Origin: Flavobacterium macrobrachii
GTDB lineage: Bacteria; Bacteroidota; Bacteroidia; Flavobacteriales; Flavobacteriaceae
Length of the DNA: 57,456 nucleotides
NCBI RefSeq assembly: GCF_014486675.1
Contig: NZ_JACTAC010000012.1
Span: forward strand, 1-57,456
Direction of reading: 5' to 3'
Below the pieces are notes generated by a model that had not been told where the DNA came from, did not search any database, and worked only from the letters and a program-made list of their open reading frames with translations. This document shows positions 29,278-38,277 of this stretch, one piece after another (the stretch's first letter is position 1; each line of letters opens with the position of its first letter). Made by a program: the position numbers and the translations under genes.

Positions 29278-32200
29278 TTAGAAAGTTATTTGTAATCCGA
29301 ATGATATTAATTTTGCATTAGGATAAGCCCATCTGTATGCCTCACCTGAAAGACCAGCTCCTTCTAATCCAATGAAACCAACTTCAGGATCTCCTTTGAA
29401 ATTAGTCCAAGTATATAAATTTTGGCCTTGGAAATAAACCCTTAGCTTTTCTAGAGGAATTTTATCACCCAAAATATTCTTTTTGAAAGTATATCCAAAA
29501 TTTAAAGTTCTGAAACGAACAAAATCACCTTTTTGTAAAAATTGATCTGTATTTTGATACGTTCTAGTAGTACCATCAGCATTAACTGGACTTGGTAACA
29601 CATTTGTTTGACCTGGTTGAGTCCAAAAGTTTACAGCATCAGTTCTAAAATTTTGAGTATTAATTGAAGACGGATCAGTCAATACTAACTCAGCAATGTT
29701 TCGTATGTAATTACCTCCTTGGAAAGAGAAATCAGCTGATAAATCAAAACCTTTATACGTAAAAGAAGTTCCAAAACCACCATAATATGTTGGATTAGGA
29801 GTTTTACCTGAAAGTGCAACAGCATCATCACCATCGTAAACATTTGTAACATTTCCATCAATATCATAATATAATGGTTCACCATTAGCAGGATTAACGC
29901 CAGCATATCTAACTAAGAAATATTCTCCTAAATAACCACCTACTCTCTGAACAGTTGATCCTGAGAATATTTCTTCTTCACCATTAAGATCTAATATTTT
30001 TGATTTTACAAAGGTTGTGTTACCATAAACATTCCAACTAAAATTGTTATTTCTAATTAACTCAACATTTAATTGTAACTCTAAACCTTTGTTTTCAAAT
30101 TCACCAGCATTGATTCTTTGACTGTAACCACCCGCTTCAGTGGCTAATAAATCTTGAAAATAAAAACCTGTTCGGTTAGCTAAGAAATATTCAACTTTAC
30201 CTGAAACTCTTGAATTAAATAATTGAAAATCTAAACCAATATCGGTAGTTTTAACGTCTTCCCAACCTAGATTTGGATTATTAACAGTACCTGCAGGAGC
30301 AGCACCATTTATATTGTTATAAGATGGAAAACCAATAGAGGTAGCAGAATAATTTTGACCAATTCCAGAAACAGAACCTACAGTTCCATGAGAAGCATAT
30401 AATTTTAAGAAAGAAATGATTTTAGAATCTTTAAGAAAGTTTTCACTAGAAATTTTCCAACCTACAGAGGCAGCTGGAAAGAAACCAAATCTTTGATCTG
30501 CGCCAAATCTAGAATTACCGTCTCTTCTTCCTGAAAAAGAAACAAAATATTTATCATCATAATCGTAATTAGCTTGACCACCATAACCGTAAATCATATA
30601 ATCTAGTCTGGAAGTAGTAGCATCAGTTTTTGTTGAACCCACAGATTGAACTTGTAAAAATGAATTAGGAAAACCTTGCGATTCAAGTCCATAACTGTAA
30701 GAATTATAAGTATTGTAATCAGTAAATAATGTTACAGCCAAATTGTGTTTCCCAAAAGATTTAACGTAATCAATACTGTTAACCCAACGCATGTCAAGTT
30801 CATCACTACCTCCATCATTCTTTTGTCCGGTTGGAACACCAAAAGCTGTACCAATGCTAGATCCTGGAGTAAAGAATGTTTCATTAACATTTCTTCCATA
30901 TATAGCACTAAAATCAGATTTGAAAGACAAACCCTTCACAAATAAATCATCTAATTTTCCATAAACATTACCAAATGTTCTGAATTGTCTAGTGTTGATG
31001 AAATAATTTTCATATATATCAAAGTAACTGAAGTTATTAGGCAAACCAGCTGTGTTATAAATTGGATTACCATTATCATCTAAAACTAATGATCCATCAG
31101 CATTTTTCTGAAATTTAGAAATAAGAGGACTAGAACCGTAAGCAGTATAAATAGGACTCAGAACGTTAAAAGATTCTCTTGGCCTATCATCTTTAGAGTA
31201 AGACATATTGATATTTGAACCAAATGAGAAATTATATTTAGTTTTATGGTCAACCTTAACTCTTCCAGTAACTCTTTCAAAACCGTTCCATGGATTAACT
31301 AAGCCCGTATTAGAGTCGGATGAAAAAGAAGCATACAAATTAGTTGTTTCATTTGCACTCTGCATTGATATTTGGGAACTTTTAATTTCTCCTTTTCTAA
31401 AAATTTGTTTTTCCCAATTCTCACCATTTCTGATTAACCTAGCCTTTTCTTCATCAGTTCTTACAGCTATTCCATTTACACCAGCCGCTCTTAACTTATC
31501 TTCATAAGCTAACAACTGACTTGCATTCATTACAGAAAAATTATCATCTACCCTTTCAGAATAACCATAAGATGAATTAAAATCAAATTGGGTTTTACCA
31601 TTCTTAGCTCTTTTTGTTGTAACAATAATAACCCCATTTCCTGCTCTTGAACCATATAGTGCAGCAGCGGCAGCATCTTTTAGCACAGTCATAGACTCAA
31701 CATCAGCTGGATTTATTGAATTCATTTCAATACTAGTCATTAATGCTCCATCAACCACATAAATTGGATTAGAACTTGCTCCGTTTATGCTGTTGGCACC
31801 CCTAATAACAACCCTAGCAGCCTGACCAGGTCTACCAGAAGCAGCAACAACCTGAACACCACTTGCTTTACCTTGCAACATGTTATCTAATGAAGTGACA
31901 GAGGACAACTTTTGAAGCTCAGATGCTCCAACCACTGAAACTGCTGTGGTAATGTTTTCTTTTTTTTGCGAAGTAAATCCTAGAACCACTACTTCATCTA
32001 ATAAAACACCTTCTGATAAAACAACATTATAGCTATTGGCAGCGCCAACAGTAACTGTTTTTTTATCATACCCAGTAAAGGACACTTCTAAAATGTCTCC
32101 AGATTTTGCTTTGATAGAATATTTTCCATCAAAATCGGTTTGCACTCCGTTAGTTGTACCTTTAACAACAACGTTTGCCCCAGGCAGTGGCCCAATTTTA

Positions 32201-32298
32201 TCGGTAACCACACCAGTAACAGTTTTCTCTTGTGCGAAGGAAAACTGCATAGAAAACGCTAATAGTAGCGTAAAAATCCATTTGAACTTCGATCTCAT
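29278..32298 (-). CDS. SusC/RagA family TonB-linked outer-membrane transporter
   Basis: A 1006-residue TonB-dependent transporter with a signal peptide (to about FSFAQEKT) and an N-terminal carboxypeptidase-like regulatory domain (VTGVVTDKIGPLPGANVVVK). The DUF4480-like TonB region LSEGVLLDEVVVLGF leads into a plug with LQGKASGVQVVAASGRPG and VYVVDGAL-type SNPIYVVDGALM, then a 22-strand barrel ending AYPNAKLISFGLQITF. It imports large ligands through the outer membrane together with the SusD partner. The linked secreted protease suggests peptides as the ligand, which is inference. Confidence 0.96.
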   Translation of the reverse strand: MRSKFKWIFTLLLAFSMQFSFAQEKTVTGVVTDKIGPLPGANVVVKGTTNGVQTDFDGKYSIKAKSGDILEVSFTGYDKKTVTVGAANSYNVVLSEGVLLDEVVVLGFTSQKKENITTAVSVVGASELQKLSSVTSLDNMLQGKASGVQVVAASGRPGQAARVVIRGANSINGASSNPIYVVDGALMTSIEMNSINPADVESMTVLKDAAAAALYGSRAGNGVIIVTTKRAKNGKTQFDFNSSYGYSERVDDNFSVMNASQLLAYEDKLRAAGVNGIAVRTDEEKARLIRNGENWEKQIFRKGEIKSSQISMQSANETTNLYASFSSDSNTGLVNPWNGFERVTGRVKVDHKTKYNFSFGSNINMSYSKDDRPRESFNVLSPIYTAYGSSPLISKFQKNADGSLVLDDNGNPIYNTAGLPNNFSYFDIYENYFINTRQFRTFGNVYGKLDDLFVKGLSFKSDFSAIYGRNVNETFFTPGSSIGTAFGVPTGQKNDGGSDELDMRWVNSIDYVKSFGKHNLAVTLFTDYNTYNSYSYGLESQGFPNSFLQVQSVGSTKTDATTSRLDYMIYGYGGQANYDYDDKYFVSFSGRRDGNSRFGADQRFGFFPAASVGWKISSENFLKDSKIISFLKLYASHGTVGSVSGIGQNYSATSIGFPSYNNINGAAPAGTVNNPNLGWEDVKTTDIGLDFQLFNSRVSGKVEYFLANRTGFYFQDLLATEAGGYSQRINAGEFENKGLELQLNVELIRNNNFSWNVYGNTTFVKSKILDLNGEEEIFSGSTVQRVGGYLGEYFLVRYAGVNPANGEPLYYDIDGNVTNVYDGDDAVALSGKTPNPTYYGGFGTSFTYKGFDLSADFSFQGGNYIRNIAELVLTDPSSINTQNFRTDAVNFWTQPGQTNVLPSPVNADGTTRTYQNTDQFLQKGDFVRFRTLNFGYTFKKNILGDKIPLEKLRVYFQGQNLYTWTNFKGDPEVGFIGLEGAGLSGEAYRWAYPNAKLISFGLQITF

Positions 32299-32485
32299 AT
32301 TATTTTTATTTGAGTTAGTTATTTCGCAAACTTCTTAATTTTTTCTTAAATAAACAAATATTACTTCGGAATAATAAATATTTAACTAAAATTAATTCTT
32401 AAGAAATCTTTAATTTTTAACCAACTTTTATATTGATGCCAAAAAAACAAATAGGTTGCTTCCGTTTTTATATTTTTGCAAAAAA

Positions 32486-33148
32486 ATGTTAAACCAAAGA
32501 TTTTCAGATTTTAACTTAGAATGCGGCACTGATGAAGCTGGTCGTGGATGCCTTGCTGGACCAGTTACTGCGAGTGCAATAATACTTCCTGAATCATTTC
32601 ACTTAGAGGCTTTAAACGACTCGAAACAAGTATCTGAAAATGTGCGAAAAAAATTAAAACCTTTGATTGAAAACACTTGTATGACATTTGCAGTTACACA
32701 TATATATAATCAAGAGATTGATGAAATAAATATCCTAAACGCTTCAATGAAAGCGATGCAGGAGTCTATCCTTAAACTAGAAACAACTCCTAATTATATT
32801 ATAGTAGATGGAAATCGTCCTATTTTTTCAAAATTAGGATTACTAAAACATAAAAATGGAAAGGTTTTCACAACCGAAGAAATCGACTTATTGAAAAACA
32901 TTCCTAACAAAAGCATCATAAAAGGCGACAGCAAATATTTAAGTATTGCTGCTGCTTCTATTTTAGCAAAAACCTATCGGGATGAATATATGGATAAAAT
33001 CCACGAAGAATTCCCAATGTACAATTGGAAAAAAAATAAAGGCTACCCAACTGTTGAACATCGGGAAGCGATTAAAAAATATGGCGTAACCAAATATCAC
33101 CGAATGAGTTTTCGATTATTTCCAGAACAGTTACAACTTGATTTATAA
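32486..33148 (+). CDS. rnhB: Ribonuclease HII
   Basis: A 220-residue RNase HII, which cuts the RNA strand of RNA-DNA hybrids and removes misincorporated ribonucleotides. The N-terminal catalytic motif [18 protein letters not shown] has the DE pair, and IIVDGNRP and [17 protein letters not shown] supply further active-site residues. The start is ATG 32486 (MLNQRFSDF). A TATTTTTG box at 32471-32478 sits immediately upstream, so the message would have a very short or no leader. Confidence 0.95.
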   Translation: MLNQRFSDFNLECGTDEAGRGCLAGPVTASAIILPESFHLEALNDSKQVSENVRKKLKPLIENTCMTFAVTHIYNQEIDEINILNASMKAMQESILKLETTPNYIIVDGNRPIFSKLGLLKHKNGKVFTTEEIDLLKNIPNKSIIKGDSKYLSIAAASILAKTYRDEYMDKIHEEFPMYNWKKNKGYPTVEHREAIKKYGVTKYHRMSFRLFPEQLQLDL

Positions 33149-33249
33149 CTTCTCTTTTTTTTAAAACACATTAAAAGCTTTATAAAAAACTTCAGGGTAC
33201 CACAACCATAGCTTTGATATAACGATGCTATACAGCATCCATACTTAAT

Positions 33250-33945
33250 CTATATCATTACTGCTTCAAAAAGATTTTGAAAATGTCTTAGAATTTTTTC
33301 TTTAACTTCATTTTCATCAACATGCTTACCAAGTTCAACATGCATTGAAGTTACGGCTTTTCCTTTTATACCACATGGAATAATATTATCGAAATAACCC
33401 AAGTCAGCATTTACATTTAAAGCAAAGCCATGCATGGTAACCCAACGAGAAGCTCGAACTCCCATGGCACAAATTTTTCGAGCAAATGGTGTTTCAATGC
33501 CAAGCCAAACTCCGGTTTCGCCTTCGCTTCTTGCACCTATTATATTATACTCGGCTAGCGTTAAAATTATGGCTTCTTCAAGAAGGCGTAAGTATTTATG
33601 AATATCGGTAAAGAAATTTTCTAAATCCAGAATTGGATAACCTACAATTTGTCCTGGTCCGTGATAGGTAATATCACCACCGCGATTTATTTTGTAGAAG
33701 GTTGCTCCTTTGGCTTCTAATTGTTTTTCTGAAAGTAGCAAATTGGACATATCGCCGCTTTTGCCTAATGTATACACATGTGGATGTTCTACAAAGAGAA
33801 AAAAGTTAGGAGTAGGAAGTTGTGGGTTTGCATTTCGGTTTTGAATTTTGGAATCAACTATTTGTTTGAAAAGTTGCTCTTGATAATCCCAAGTTTCTTT
33901 GTAATCTTTATTTCCTAAATCTTGAAGTTGAACTTTTTTGTTCAT
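33250..33945 (-). CDS. lipB: Octanoyltransferase LipB
   Basis: A 231-residue lipoate biosynthesis enzyme that transfers octanoyl groups from acyl carrier protein to lipoyl domains. The signature RGGDITYHGPGQIVGYPILD and the catalytic Cys in FDNIIPCGIKGKAVTSM are present, as is the Lys/Arg-rich RKICAMGVRASRWVTMHGFA. A -7-like TAACTTTG lies at 33977-33984 on the minus strand. The 100-base gap to rnhB holds only a small GATGCT/AGCATC hairpin. Confidence 0.95.
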   Translation of the reverse strand: MNKKVQLQDLGNKDYKETWDYQEQLFKQIVDSKIQNRNANPQLPTPNFFLFVEHPHVYTLGKSGDMSNLLLSEKQLEAKGATFYKINRGGDITYHGPGQIVGYPILDLENFFTDIHKYLRLLEEAIILTLAEYNIIGARSEGETGVWLGIETPFARKICAMGVRASRWVTMHGFALNVNADLGYFDNIIPCGIKGKAVTSMHVELGKHVDENEVKEKILRHFQNLFEAVMI

Positions 33946-34000
33946 GATAACCGAAATTATGTTTTGAAAAGAGATGCAAAGTTACGAATAGTTTAGTAAT

Positions 34001-34075
34001 TAGCCCTGATTGAAGAGGAAATCCTTTTTATCTCGTTCTTAAAACGAGATAAAAAGATTGTAACGGAAAGCAGGA
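34001..34075. repeat. Dispersed hairpin repeat, copy 2
   Basis: CCCTGATTGAAG (34004-34015), then a perfect 14-bp stem (CTTTTTATCTCGTT at 34024-34037 with its complement at 34043-34056, 5-nt loop), then CGGAAAGCAGGA. The ends match copy 1 at 22807-22850 while the central stem differs. It lies between the divergent lipB and lysS genes. Confidence 0.7.
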
Positions 34076-34140
34076 AAATGGAATCCTGAATAACCCAAAC
34101 GATTCGCTCTTAAAAAAAGTATTCAGTGTTCAGTTGAAAG

Positions 34141-34171
34141 TTGGCAGTTTTTTAATTTATGGTTACATTTG
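34141..34171 (+). promoter_or_regulatory. lysS promoter
   Basis: TTG (34141-34143), 20 bases, then TACATTTG (34164-34171) is a full match to the Bacteroidota consensus. It decides the lysS start: the ATG at 34159 lies within the promoter, so ATG 34192 is used. Confidence 0.8.
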
Positions 34172-34191
34172 CACGCTTAAATACAAATTAT

Positions 34192-35919
34192 ATGCAACTT
34201 TCGGAACAAGAAATCATTAGAAGAGAGAAATTACAGTCGCTTCGTGACTTAGGCATTAACCCTTATCCAGCGGATTTGTTCCCTGTAAATCATACTTCGA
34301 AGCAGGTTAAGGAAAGCTTTGAAGAAGGTAAGAAGGTTGTGGTTGCTGGTCGTTTGATGAGTGTTCGTGATCAAGGAAAAGCTGCTTTTGCTGAGTTACA
34401 AGACAGCGAAGGTAGAATTCAGTTGTATTTTAATCGTGATATGATTTGTCCTGATGAGGATAAAACGAAATATGTTCAGGTTTTTAGAAAATTGACCGAT
34501 TTGGGTGATTTTATTGGTGTGGAAGGCGAATTGTTTTTGACAAAAGTGGGTGAAAAATGTATTCGTGTGGATGATTTTACTTTTTTGAGTAAAACCTTGC
34601 GTCCGCTTCCGTTACCAAAAACCGATGAAACGGGTAAAGTTTATGATGCATTTACTGATGCTGAATTGCGTTACCGTATGCGTTATGTAGATTTGGTTGT
34701 GAATCCGCAAGTAAAAGAAGTTTTTATGAAAAGAACAAAATTGTTCACTGCTATGCGAACGTTTTTCAACAATGCTGGTTATATGGAAGTTGAAACTCCG
34801 GTTTTACAATCTATTCCTGGTGGTGCGGCAGCTCGACCGTTTATTACGCATCATAATAGTTTGGATATTCCATTGTACATGAGAATTGCTAACGAATTGT
34901 ATCTGAAGAGATTGATAGTTGGTGGTTTTGACGGAGTTTATGAGTTTTCAAAAAACTTTAGAAACGAAGGAATGGACCGAACGCACAATCCAGAATTTAC
35001 TGCAATGGAAATTTATGTAGCATACAAAGACTACAACTGGATGATGACGATGACAGAGAATTTATTGGAATATTGTGCTAATCAAGTAAATGGAACGACC
35101 GAAGCTACTTTTGGCGAACATAAAGTAGATTTCAAAGCGCCGTATGCTAGAGTAACGATGACTGATGCTATCAAACAATTTACTGGTTTTGACATTACTG
35201 GAAAAACCGAAGCTGAATTATTTGAAGCGGCAAAATCGATGGGTATTGAAGTCAATGAAACGATGGGTAAAGGAAAGCTGATTGATGAGATTTTTGGCGA
35301 AAAATGTGAAGGTAACTTTATTCAACCAACGTTCATTACTGATTATCCAAAAGAAATGTCGCCTTTGTGTAAATCGCACCGAGATAATCCTGAATTGACC
35401 GAACGTTTTGAGTTGATGGTTTGTGGTAAAGAAATTGCAAATGCTTATTCGGAATTAAATGATCCAATTGACCAACGCGAACGTTTTGAAGCACAAATGG
35501 CTTTGGCAGAAAAAGGCGATGATGAAGCCAATGGAATTATTGACGAAGACTTTTTGCGCGCTTTAGAATATGGAATGCCACCAACATCTGGTTTAGGAAT
35601 TGGAATGGACCGATTAATTATGTTTTTAACCAATAATCCGTCGATACAAGAAGTGTTGTTTTTTCCTCAAATGCGACCTGAGAAAAAACAAGTTGAATTG
35701 ACTGAAGATGAGAAATTAATTATTGGCTTTTTAGAGAATAATTCTAATCCATATACTGGCGGACCAATAGACCTTGATTCATTAAAAATAAATATTGGTC
35801 TAAGTGGAAAAAAATGGGATAAAGCAATGAAAAACATAGCTTCATTGGGATTAACCAAAGTAACAATTGATGAAAATAATATAAAAGTTATCACATTAAC
35901 AAATCCCAAAGTAAAATAA
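34192..35919 (+). CDS. lysS: Lysyl-tRNA synthetase, 3' end replaced by an integrated element
   Basis: A 575-residue class II LysRS that charges tRNA-Lys. The N-terminal OB-fold anticodon-binding domain (VVVAGRLMSVRDQGKAAFAE) leads to motif 1 near FFNNAGYMEVETPVLQSIPG, motif 2 in FRNEGMDRTHNPEFTAMEIY and motif 3 in GLGIGMDRLIMFLTNN. The catalytic core ends at VLFFPQMRPEKK. The last 75 residues form a small appended domain (LTEDEKLIIGF to IGLSGKKWDKAM) encoded beyond the 27-bp attachment repeat, and so brought by the mobile element. The homologous original tail is found 9 kb away at 44663-44890. The enzyme should remain functional because crossover is after motif 3. Confidence 0.95.
   Translation: MQLSEQEIIRREKLQSLRDLGINPYPADLFPVNHTSKQVKESFEEGKKVVVAGRLMSVRDQGKAAFAELQDSEGRIQLYFNRDMICPDEDKTKYVQVFRKLTDLGDFIGVEGELFLTKVGEKCIRVDDFTFLSKTLRPLPLPKTDETGKVYDAFTDAELRYRMRYVDLVVNPQVKEVFMKRTKLFTAMRTFFNNAGYMEVETPVLQSIPGGAAARPFITHHNSLDIPLYMRIANELYLKRLIVGGFDGVYEFSKNFRNEGMDRTHNPEFTAMEIYVAYKDYNWMMTMTENLLEYCANQVNGTTEATFGEHKVDFKAPYARVTMTDAIKQFTGFDITGKTEAELFEAAKSMGIEVNETMGKGKLIDEIFGEKCEGNFIQPTFITDYPKEMSPLCKSHRDNPELTERFELMVCGKEIANAYSELNDPIDQRERFEAQMALAEKGDDEANGIIDEDFLRALEYGMPPTSGLGIGMDRLIMFLTNNPSIQEVLFFPQMRPEKKQVELTEDEKLIIGFLENNSNPYTGGPIDLDSLKINIGLSGKKWDKAMKNIASLGLTKVTIDENNIKVITLTNPKVK
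35662..35688 (+). repeat. Left attachment site (attL), 27-bp direct repeat
   Basis: A 27-base sequence inside lysS encoding roughly PQMRPEKK, identical to 44663-44689 and offset by exactly 9,001 bases. The flanking bases differ on both sides, which marks the ends of identity. Confidence 0.92.
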
Positions 35920-35950
35920 GTACAGAATAAGTACTCACTTAATACTTATT

Positions 35951-35979
35951 ATAGGTTGTCTTCGGGCAACCTATTTTTG
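35951..35979 (+). terminator. Element-borne terminator for the hybrid lysS
   Basis: ATAGGTTGTC and GGCAACCTAT close on a TTCG tetraloop and are followed by a T run. It lies 32 bases after the hybrid lysS stop. Being inside the element, it insulates the integrase from lysS transcription. Confidence 0.85.
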
Positions 35980-36011
35980 TTTCAGATAATTGCAAATAAC
36001 TCTAAAAAAAG

Positions 36012-36029
36012 TGTCACGATTCTGTCACT
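36012..36029 (+). promoter_or_regulatory. Candidate integrase arm site, left
   Basis: GTCAC units repeated 11 bases apart (TGTCACGATTCTGTCACT). Nearly the same sequence recurs near the right end at 44583-44600, in the same orientation. Paired end sites are expected for Int/Xis arm binding. The function is inferred. Confidence 0.5.
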
Positions 36030-36076
36030 TGTATTCAATTATCCATTAGATTTATCAAACTTATAAAACAGATGTT

Positions 36077-37147
36077 ATGTCAGTGAACACAAGAATTAAG
36101 TATTTAGGAGATTCAAACCTATCTAAAAGAAACAGACCATACAGATTTCAACTTGATTATTTATTAAATGGAAAACGTGTAAGGGAAACAATAAAAGAAA
36201 CTACATTTTATCCTGACGATTCCAAAGATGTTAAAAAAGAAAAAGAACGAATAATTGACAGAATCAAATCCCAATTAGAAATAGAATTAGGGAACTCAAA
36301 AAATGGATTAGTTTCACGACAATTACAAAAAGCCAATTTTATAGAATATTTTGAAAAACAAATGGGAAAGAAAACCCCAAAAACAAAAATTGCTTGGGAT
36401 AACACATTAAAACATATTATCAAATTTCACGGAAAGAAAATTTCATTTGAAAATATTACAATGTCTTGGTTAGAAAACTTTTTAACCTACTTAAAGAATC
36501 AAGAACTTTCAAATAATTCAATAGATGTTTATTTCAAAAAAGTAAATGCAACTTTAAACCAAGCTGTAAAAGAAAAAATAATAGTTGAAAATCCAATAAA
36601 ATATATTGAGAAACCTAAAAAAGAAGAAACAGAAATTTTATTCCTAACAAAAGAAGAACTACAAAAGGTAATTGATACAGATTTCTTTGATAATGAAGCC
36701 AAAAACGCTTTTATATTAAGTTGTTATACTGGGTTAAGGGTTTCAGATATTAAAAATCTTAAATGGAAACACATCAATAACAATAAAATTCAACTTGTTC
36801 AAACTAAAACAAAAAATGCTGTTTATATTCCATTAAATCAAAATGCTTTAAACCTATTAGAAAAACAAAAACACAATAAGGAATTTGTATTTAATTTATC
36901 AGAACACGAAAGCTCAATAAATAGAACAGTTAAGAAACTAATCAAGTTAACAGAAATTGATAAAAAAATACATTTTCATTGTGCAAGGCATACTTTTGCG
37001 ACTTTGTTAGTTTCATCAGGAGTTAATATATTTACTATCTCTAAATTGATGGGACACAAAGATATTAAAAGTACGTTGGTTTACGCAAAAGTAATTGACG
37101 AGGAAAAGGAGAAAGCAGTAAATAGTATGGTTGAATTTAATTTTTAG
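36077..37147 (+). CDS. Tyrosine recombinase/integrase of the lysS element
   Basis: A 356-residue phage-type integrase. The N-terminal part is basic (arm-type DNA binding), followed by a SAM-like core-binding domain at about residues 85-175. Catalytic residues are Arg 221 (CYTGLRVSDIKNL), the His 301-x-x-Arg 304 box (HFHCARHTFATLL), His 327 (KLMGHKDI) and Tyr 336 (STLVYAKV), all intact. It is the first gene of the element, adjacent to attL, as is usual for integrases. It is only distantly like the housekeeping XerC at 14594. It presumably catalyses integration into and excision from lysS. Confidence 0.92.
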   Translation: MSVNTRIKYLGDSNLSKRNRPYRFQLDYLLNGKRVRETIKETTFYPDDSKDVKKEKERIIDRIKSQLEIELGNSKNGLVSRQLQKANFIEYFEKQMGKKTPKTKIAWDNTLKHIIKFHGKKISFENITMSWLENFLTYLKNQELSNNSIDVYFKKVNATLNQAVKEKIIVENPIKYIEKPKKEETEILFLTKEELQKVIDTDFFDNEAKNAFILSCYTGLRVSDIKNLKWKHINNNKIQLVQTKTKNAVYIPLNQNALNLLEKQKHNKEFVFNLSEHESSINRTVKKLIKLTEIDKKIHFHCARHTFATLLVSSGVNIFTISKLMGHKDIKSTLVYAKVIDEEKEKAVNSMVEFNF

Positions 37148-37150
37148 GTT

Positions 37151-37858
37151 ATGGAGTATCAAGAAATAAAAAAGTTAGTTGAATATTTTGAAGATAGAAT
37201 CATTATCAATTTTGAAAAACATTTCAATCAATTAGTAATAATGGATTTTTACGAAGGTGGATATAATGACAGAATCGAAGATGAATTTTTCTATAATGAA
37301 TATTTTGAAAAATATGAGAAAGGAGTTGTTGATTTACTTATGTTGATAGAAAATGAATTTAGTGATGAATATCAAGATTTCAAATTTCGCTTGATTAAAA
37401 TGAAAAGAGTAATTGATAATCATTTAACAAAAATTAATGACGCTGTAGTAATTGAAAATTTTAAACATACTAGAAATACTCAATTTCTTTTAAATCAAAA
37501 CTTGAATACCAAAACCCTTATTAATTCACTTTATAATCAATTAAATAACAACAAATTAATTGATATAGATTTAGAAGACTTTAAAAATCATTTCAACGAT
37601 AATTGGAATGTTAAAATAAAATGGTTAGGTACTGAATTACAAATAACGAACCTTATAAATTTGTTAATCAAAAATGATGTTTTAGATAAAGAAACATCAA
37701 ACAACAAATATTTACTAATCAAAAATCATTTTGTAAACAAAAACAATAAACCATTCAACCCTAAACAATTAGGAGCTGTTTATTCAGAAAAAAACGAATC
37801 TATACCAAAAGATGATATTATTTACAAAATAATTGAAGAAATAAGCACTCATTTATAA
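37151..37858 (+). CDS. Unknown element protein next to the integrase
   Basis: A 235-residue soluble protein of highly charged, mainly helical character with no signal peptide. I do not recognise a named family. The C-terminal segment (WNVKIKWLGTELQITNLINL, then PKQLGAVYSEKNESIPKDDI) is reminiscent of the RteC-type regulators that accompany Bacteroidota mobile-element integrases, but this is a weak impression. It starts 3 bases after the integrase stop, so it is cotranscribed, which suggests a role in regulating excision or transfer. Confidence 0.6.
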   Translation: MEYQEIKKLVEYFEDRIIINFEKHFNQLVIMDFYEGGYNDRIEDEFFYNEYFEKYEKGVVDLLMLIENEFSDEYQDFKFRLIKMKRVIDNHLTKINDAVVIENFKHTRNTQFLLNQNLNTKTLINSLYNQLNNNKLIDIDLEDFKNHFNDNWNVKIKWLGTELQITNLINLLIKNDVLDKETSNNKYLLIKNHFVNKNNKPFNPKQLGAVYSEKNESIPKDDIIYKIIEEISTHL

Positions 37859-37930
37859 CTCACTATCTACTTATCGACAAGCCAACGTAGTTGAAATAGT
37901 TTTGAAACATAATTTTTAAATCAAATAATT

Positions 37931-38227
37931 ATGTTAGAAAAAACTATTTTAAGAGAACTTCGATTACTCAAAAAAGAAGTTAAACAAAGAAATCTTTATC
38001 GAAAAAGATTACTCACAATTGAAGAAGCTGCCAAACTTTCGGGAGTAAGTGTTTCCTATATTCAGAAACTAACTTCTTCAAAACAAATTCCTCATTCCAA
38101 ACCAACTGGAAAATTAATCTTTATTCACAGAAAAGATTTAGAAACATTTTTATCCCAAAATTACATTTCCTCAAATGATGAGGTAAATAGTAATGTGTCT
38201 GATTATTTGTTAAGAAATAAAAAGTAA
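37931..38227 (+). CDS. Helix-turn-helix excisionase-like protein
   Basis: A 98-residue protein with an N-terminal basic helix and a MerR/excisionase-type winged helix (LLTIEEAAKLSGVSVSYIQK, then GKLIFIHRKDLETFL). Such proteins next to an integrase act as recombination directionality factors or element regulators. It starts 72 bases after the upstream gene. The HTH family call is secure; excisionase function is inference from context. Confidence 0.8.
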   Translation: MLEKTILRELRLLKKEVKQRNLYRKRLLTIEEAAKLSGVSVSYIQKLTSSKQIPHSKPTGKLIFIHRKDLETFLSQNYISSNDEVNSNVSDYLLRNKK

Positions 38228-38277
38228 TCCAAATAAATTATAATAAGATAGTTTAATTACCATAAAAGAGCAACATT

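Noticed and set aside
34159..34191. Upstream ATG as the lysS start
   Set aside because: It lies inside the TTG-N20-TACATTTG promoter; ATG 34192 gives the normal N-terminus.
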